This document shows, one piece after another, positions 7,072-10,009 of a stretch of 10,009 nucleotides of DNA. The translations under genes were made by a program, and so were the position numbers. Below the pieces are notes generated by a model that was given only the letters and a program-made list of their open reading frames with translations, was not told the origin of the DNA and searched no databases. How positions within the stretch are numbered: position 1 is the stretch's first letter; every line of letters begins with the position of its first letter. The stretch is from Humisphaera sp. (GTDB lineage Bacteria; Planctomycetota; Phycisphaerae; Tepidisphaerales; Tepidisphaeraceae), in assembly GCA_025351525.1 (NCBI GenBank), contig JANXVV010000254.1, forward strand, positions 1 through 10,009, written 5' to 3'.

Positions 7072-7464
7072 GATTGCACTCTCCAACCAGCCCGGTCACA
7101 CGAATGTACCGGGCGCGGTCGCCAAGGCGTAAATTTTCCAATTCTGTAACCATGCCGCCGTACACGCGGCTTGCGTTTAAGAGGGTGTTGACCTACTGCG
7201 ATGAACTATAACCGCAAGGCGGGGGTGAGTCAAAAAAATTACGTAAAGGCTGGCGGGGTGGGGGTATAGGGTGTATCTGCCGACTGGAATGATGACGGAC
7301 GCTTTGATGTCAAGAGCGACCGGCCTGTTCATCGCAAAGCACAATATGTACAATTATGCTCAGGAGTTTTTTGAGGTATATCGGTCGCAGTACAACTCCT
7401 TGTACTCTGCCCGTACCCACACCGTTAAAACGGTCGGACGACCAGATATGAAAAAAGGTGGCGT
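7072..7464. other. Intergenic region between divergent kinase and ParB-like genes
   Basis: This 393-base stretch holds the minus-strand promoter at 7205-7233 and a leader of about 125 bases before the kinase ATG. On the plus-strand side, 7234-7464 is noticeably more AT-rich and contains a small hairpin ACCGT-TAAA-ACGGT shortly before the ParB-like gene. No convincing gene was found in it. Confidence 0.6.
7205..7233 (-). promoter_or_regulatory. Sigma70-type promoter for the minus-strand operon
   Basis: On the minus strand, TTGACT (7233-7228) and TATAGT (7210-7205) are separated by exactly 17 bases, close to the consensus boxes and ideal spacing. Transcription would start near 7198, giving a leader of about 125 bases before the kinase ATG at 7071. 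This is the best promoter-like sequence seen in the window. It would drive the kinase gene and, if there is no internal stop, the JAB, FHA, RING and E2 genes. Confidence 0.6.
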
Positions 7465-7764
7465 ATGCCGTCTGAATTCCGGGAGGTAGACCCGCGCGAA
7501 CTTCGGCTTCCTTCCTCGCGACGCTCGGGTGCGGATCCGGTGAAGTTACAGCGACAGATCGCTCAATTCGGCTCAACAATGATTGGAATGCCGCCGTTGC
7601 TGGTTTATGAGGGGACAGACGGCGCATTGGTAGTATATGATGGTGTGACCCGAGCGACGCGCTTGGCCAAGATGTGGCCAGGGCGAACAGTTCAAGTTGA
7701 AATCATTGGCCACCTTCGTAACGCTTACGGAGGCGATTTGAAGATTGGAGACGTGCTCCCGTGA
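7465..7764 (+). CDS. Small ParB-like-fold protein
   Basis: A 99-residue cytosolic protein matching the core of the ParB/sulfiredoxin-like fold. The N-terminal part (EVDPRELRLP, then ADPVKLQRQIAQFG at 23-36) resembles the opening strand and helix. The block VVYDGVTRATRLAKM (56-70) resembles the ParB nucleotide-binding motif DGxxR (D59, G60, R63). It lacks the DNA-binding helix-turn-helix and dimer domains of true ParB (about 300 residues), so chromosome partitioning is unlikely. An AGGTGG sequence four bases before the ATG serves as a ribosome site. It overlaps the next gene by GTGA, so the two are translated together. GC is lower than in the flanking genes, which suggests transfer. Small two-gene sets of this kind occur, as I recall, near polymorphic toxin genes in planctomycetes, but no toxin is visible here. 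Its function is unknown. Confidence 0.7.
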   Translation: MPSEFREVDPRELRLPSSRRSGADPVKLQRQIAQFGSTMIGMPPLLVYEGTDGALVVYDGVTRATRLAKMWPGRTVQVEIIGHLRNAYGGDLKIGDVLP

Positions 7765-8003
7765 ATTCACAGGTTGAATCAGAGGCTCTAGCGCTACTTC
7801 GTGAAATATGCACGCGCTCACCGGAAGTTCGGTTGGGGCAAATACTTGCTCACCTTGGATTTCTAGGTGAAGACCAGACAGGCTATTCGCTTGGTGACAT
7901 TGAAGATCGTCAGTTGCTCGCAGTACTGAAAATGCATTTGTCTGAACTCTCGAATCGTCAGCCTGAAATTACTTTGCAGATTACTGTGGACCGTGTTTTG
8001 TAG
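7761..8003 (+). CDS. Small helical partner of the ParB-like protein
   Basis: An 80-residue protein without a signal peptide or membrane segment. The sequence looks mostly helical: a leading helix with ALLREI, then PEVRLGQILAHLGFL (21-35), an acidic turn, IEDRQLLAVLKMHLSEL (47-63) and a short tail. It starts with GTG inside the stop codon region of the ParB-like gene (GTGA overlap), so the two proteins are probably made in a fixed ratio and act together. The family is not recognised by name. It may be an accessory or immunity-type protein, but nothing in the sequence proves this. It ends 19 bases from the aroC stop, so the two transcripts converge. Confidence 0.65.
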   Translation: MNSQVESEALALLREICTRSPEVRLGQILAHLGFLGEDQTGYSLGDIEDRQLLAVLKMHLSELSNRQPEITLQITVDRVL

Positions 8004-8022
8004 TCGATTTACGCAGACTCGG

Positions 8023-9201
8023 CTACAGGGGCAGCTTCCTCGCCACCGCCATGAAATTCTCGTAATTCATCCGCACCTCTGCCAGCGAATCCCCACCGAA
8101 TTTTTCGACGAACGCCCGGGCCACCTCAAAAGCCACCACATTTTCCAGGATAACGCCGGCGGCGGGAACGGCGCAGGCATCGCTCCGCTCGTAGCCGGCT
8201 TTGCTGGTCTCTTTGGTGTTCAGGTCGACGCTTTCCAGAGCCATCAACGGGCCGAGAGTGCTGATCGGTTTCTTCGCCCCGCGAACGATGATCGGTTGCC
8301 CATTGGTCATGCCGCCTTCCAGACCGCCGGCGTTATTGGTATGGCGGACGAAACCAAGCGATGATGTCTCCTTCAGCGATGCGTCATAGCTGATTTCATC
8401 GTGAACCCTGCTGCCGGGAAGAAACGCGGCCTCTTTGCCGAGGCCGATTTCAACCGCTTTGAACGCTTGAATGCTCATCACGGCCATGGCAAGGCGGGCG
8501 TCGAGCTTTTGGTCGTATTGCATACAGGAACCGAGGCCCGGCGGGCAATTAAAGACGCGGGCTTCCACCAGGCCGCCGAGCGTGTTGCTTTCGACCTTCG
8601 CTTTGCGGATCTCATCCTTCATCTTCGCGGCAGCCTCGCGATCGGGGCAGTTGACCCATTCTTTGAACAGGTCGCCCTCATCCCGAATCGCCCGCAGCGT
8701 TTCGATCGGCTGCGAAAAATCGACGGTGGCGATCACCGGCCCGATGCTCAGCACATATCCGAACGTTTCGATGCCAAATTCGCGAAGCAGGCATCGCGCC
8801 AATGCGCCCGCCGCCACACGCGCGGCGGTTTCGCGGGCACTGGCCCGCTCGAGCGTTTCACGACAGTCGGTCGTGAGCCATTTGATTGACCCCGCCAAAT
8901 CCGCATGGCCTGGGCGGGGCCGGCTGAGAGGCGGCGCATCGTCCAGCCGCGAATCCCGATTAATGATCTGCAGCGTGATCGGCGAGCCCATCGTCTTACC
9001 TCGCCGAACCCCCGACAAAATCTCGACCGTGTCCGTCTCGATCTTCTGACGTCCCCCGCGCCCATATCCACCCTGACGACGGCGTAATTCGGCATCGATA
9101 AACGCCTTGTCCACCGGCACCCCCGCCGGCATTCCTTCGATCAAAGCAATGAGAGCCCGCCCGTGCGATTCACCGGCAGTGCGGTACGTCAGAGTAGCCA
9201 T
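8023..9201 (-). CDS. aroC: Chorismate synthase
   Basis: A 392-residue enzyme of the shikimate pathway. It converts 5-enolpyruvylshikimate-3-phosphate to chorismate with reduced FMN, in the cytosol, and so supplies aromatic amino acids and folate. The family signatures are all present: GESHGRALIALIEGMPAG near the N-terminus with catalytic-type His13, RRRQGGYGRGG for substrate binding (40-50), RPGHADL with His99, ERASARETAARVAAGAL in the middle, and ERSDACAVPAAGVILE (R339, D341) near the C-terminus. The length is normal for a bacterial enzyme and no key residue is missing. No clear Shine-Dalgarno precedes the ATG, but the protein starts exactly where the family does. There is no flavin reductase domain, so it is the monofunctional type. 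Neighbouring genes are unrelated. Confidence 0.98.
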   Translation of the reverse strand: MATLTYRTAGESHGRALIALIEGMPAGVPVDKAFIDAELRRRQGGYGRGGRQKIETDTVEILSGVRRGKTMGSPITLQIINRDSRLDDAPPLSRPRPGHADLAGSIKWLTTDCRETLERASARETAARVAAGALARCLLREFGIETFGYVLSIGPVIATVDFSQPIETLRAIRDEGDLFKEWVNCPDREAAAKMKDEIRKAKVESNTLGGLVEARVFNCPPGLGSCMQYDQKLDARLAMAVMSIQAFKAVEIGLGKEAAFLPGSRVHDEISYDASLKETSSLGFVRHTNNAGGLEGGMTNGQPIIVRGAKKPISTLGPLMALESVDLNTKETSKAGYERSDACAVPAAGVILENVVAFEVARAFVEKFGGDSLAEVRMNYENFMAVARKLPL

Positions 9202-9300
9202 AGACGAAAGATGTTAGCAGAAATGAAGGGGGATTTCCCGTGGGGCAAGGATGCTGATTTAAGTAAGGTGAAATACTTCGAGCGGTCATCCCGTCCGACG

Positions 9301-9318
9301 CGTCTCGCAAGCGAGACG
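9301..9318. repeat. Palindromic repeat, family C, copy 2
   Basis: CGTCTCG and CGAGACG arms around CAAG, followed by GCT, close in sequence to the hairpin at 4791-4818. It lies about 100 bases upstream of aroC and about 190 upstream of the DUF2934 gene. No U tract follows on either strand. Confidence 0.65.
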
Positions 9319-9399
9319 GCTCGATAATTAAGAATTGCGCGATGTAACGATTTCACCCGTATCCACTAAAATATACGCCCGATAAATTGGGCAAATCGG

Positions 9400-9428
9400 T
9401 TGATCCATGCCGAATGATGTGGTAGTGA
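9400..9428 (+). promoter_or_regulatory. Weak promoter candidate for the DUF2934 gene
   Basis: TTGATC (9400-9405) and TAGTGA (9423-9428) are 17 bases apart on the plus strand. The -35 box is fair and the -10 box poor. It lies about 80 bases before the ATG at 9507. This is only a candidate. Confidence 0.25.
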
Positions 9429-9454
9429 TACGCTCGTCGGCAAAATAAAGCATG

Positions 9455-9469
9455 ACTCGTTTCACGAGT
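9455..9469 (+). promoter_or_regulatory. Small leader hairpin before the DUF2934 gene
   Basis: ACTCGT and ACGAGT arms around TTC form a 6-bp stem with a 3-base loop, 25 bases before the strong AAGGAG ribosome site at 9495-9500. It could serve as a protein-binding site or RNA stabilising element, but no regulator is evident. Confidence 0.3.
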
Positions 9470-9506
9470 GAACCAGCATCCGTGATGTAACAAGAAGGAG
9501 TTTGTT

Positions 9507-9767
9507 ATGGCCAGAAAGTCGACCCCCACCGTAATTTCCGCACCCCCCTCCAAGGCTGAAGTGAGCAGGACGCCGGTGACCAAATCGGTCGCCGCGTCGG
9601 TTTCCACGCCTGTTCGCAACACACCCATCCCGAAGGTGACGGCGGTGAAGAAGGAGATCACGCAGGAGCAGATCGCCCGGCGTGCGTTCGAGATTCATTG
9701 CTCCGGTCAGGGAAGCAGTGAAACGGAGAACTGGCATCGCGCGGAGCGCGAGCTGCGATCGATGTGA
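9507..9767 (+). CDS. DUF2934 domain protein
   Basis: An 86-residue protein. Residues 1-50 are rich in Ala, Pro, Thr, Val and Lys and are probably disordered. Residues about 51-84 match the DUF2934 pattern: ITQEQIARRAFEIHCSGQGS, then ENWHRAERELR. Domains of this kind are short helical modules of unknown function, common in planctomycetes and proteobacteria and often carried on small basic proteins like this one. The start is well supported by AAGGAG six bases upstream. The stop codon lies inside the left arm of the large inverted repeat, so the sequence after about 9874 may not be its true downstream neighbourhood. No function can be assigned. Confidence 0.85.
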   Translation: MARKSTPTVISAPPSKAEVSRTPVTKSVAASVSTPVRNTPIPKVTAVKKEITQEQIARRAFEIHCSGQGSSETENWHRAERELRSM

Positions 9768-10009
9768 TCGGATTTGTTTTTCTTTGCCGCTTGCGGCTTG
9801 GGAACGGGTCGCAAATAACTTCCCGGTTTTCAACGGTGCGGGGTGCCACAGGTCGCGGTACTCCGAGACCTGTGTCTTTCGGCCAAGCCAGCACAGGTCT
9901 CGGAGTACCGCGACCTGTGGCACCCCGCACCGTTGAAAACCGGGAAGTTATTTGCGACCCGTTCCCAAGCCGCAAGCGGCAAAGAAAAACAAATCCGATC
10001 ACATCGATC
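9757..10009. repeat. Perfect 118-bp inverted repeat at the right edge (fold-back end)
   Basis: Bases 9757-9874 and 9892-10009 are exact reverse complements, separated by 17 bases. The left arm includes the stop codon of the DUF2934 gene, so its end is copied in inverted form at the window edge. Each arm also carries a copy of palindromic repeat A next to the loop. A natural hairpin formed by two inverted A repeats may have caused the assembly to turn back on itself here. A true long inverted repeat cannot be excluded from the sequence alone. Confidence 0.9.

Larger units (their letters stand above)
9202..9506. other. Intergenic region between divergent aroC and DUF2934 genes
   Basis: This 305-base region should carry the promoters of both divergent genes. 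It holds the family C hairpin at 9301-9318, a weak plus-strand promoter candidate at 9400-9428, and a small hairpin at 9455-9469 in the leader of the DUF2934 gene. The stretch 9320-9450 is AT-richer than its surroundings. No additional gene was found. Confidence 0.55.

Noticed and set aside
7188..7212. Plus-strand TTGACC and TATAAC boxes that might drive the ParB-like genes.
   Set aside because: The spacing is only 13 bases and the site is about 250 bases from the gene. The minus-strand pair at 7205-7233 with 17-base spacing is far better.
7271..7489. A 72-codon GTG-started reading frame ahead of the ParB-like gene.
   Set aside because: It has no ribosome site, no recognisable domain, and overlaps the better supported ParB-like gene in another frame. 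A degraded toxin remnant was considered but no motif supports it.
8000..8026. A bidirectional terminator between the convergent cassette and aroC.
   Set aside because: Only a short broken stem (GTAG/CTAC plus CGA/TCG) can be drawn, with no T tract on either side.
9771..9797. A terminator after the DUF2934 gene (GCCGC-TT-GCGGC with a T-rich run).
   Set aside because: The T-rich run lies before the hairpin in the direction of transcription, and the loop would be only two bases.
9658..10002. A minus-strand frame of 114 codons at the right edge.
   Set aside because: It reads through the perfect inverted repeat and antisense to the DUF2934 gene, so it is a product of the palindrome.
1..10009. 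CRISPR array, tRNA, rRNA or insertion sequence.
   Set aside because: No regularly spaced direct repeats, cloverleaf or ribosomal motifs, and no transposase gene were found. The repeated units are isolated palindromes.

Overview
This looks like a metagenomic contig from a high-GC bacterium, most likely a planctomycete. That is an inference from three things: several FHA and C4 zinc-ribbon proteins together, a DUF2934 protein, and many short palindromic intergenic repeats. Both ends of the window fold back on themselves, so the two edges should not be trusted as genome structure.

The main content is a run of five minus-strand genes, 7071 down to 168. In order of transcription they are: (1) a Wzz/BY-kinase fusion protein for polysaccharide chain-length control; (2) a membrane-tethered JAB/MPN peptidase with a complete JAMM metal site; (3) a six-helix membrane protein with a C-terminal FHA domain; (4) an FHA protein with a zinc ribbon, a RING-like zinc finger and C-terminal membrane helices; (5) a ubiquitin-conjugating E2-like enzyme with its own zinc ribbon. 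A good sigma70-type promoter (TTGACT-N17-TATAGT, 7205-7233) lies ahead of gene 1. The RING and E2 genes overlap by ATGA. A hairpin with a short U-rich tail follows the E2.

Genes 2 to 5 read as a bacterial ubiquitin-like conjugation module. E2 and RING would attach a modifier, the JAB enzyme would remove or mature it, and FHA domains would tie the machinery to phosphoproteins at the inner membrane. No E1 and no ubiquitin-like modifier is visible. They may lie beyond the left edge or elsewhere in the genome. The link to the polysaccharide kinase rests only on position and shared strand.

From 7465 to 8003 there is a two-gene plus-strand cassette of visibly lower GC: a small ParB-like-fold protein and a small helical partner, overlapping by GTGA. 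It probably arrived by transfer. It converges on aroC (chorismate synthase, minus strand, 8023-9201), an ordinary housekeeping gene. A small DUF2934 protein (plus strand, 9507-9767) ends the coding content.

Three families of palindromic repeat are scattered between genes. One occurs at both ends of the window, beside the fold-backs. The last 253 bases are a perfect inverted repeat with 118-base arms.
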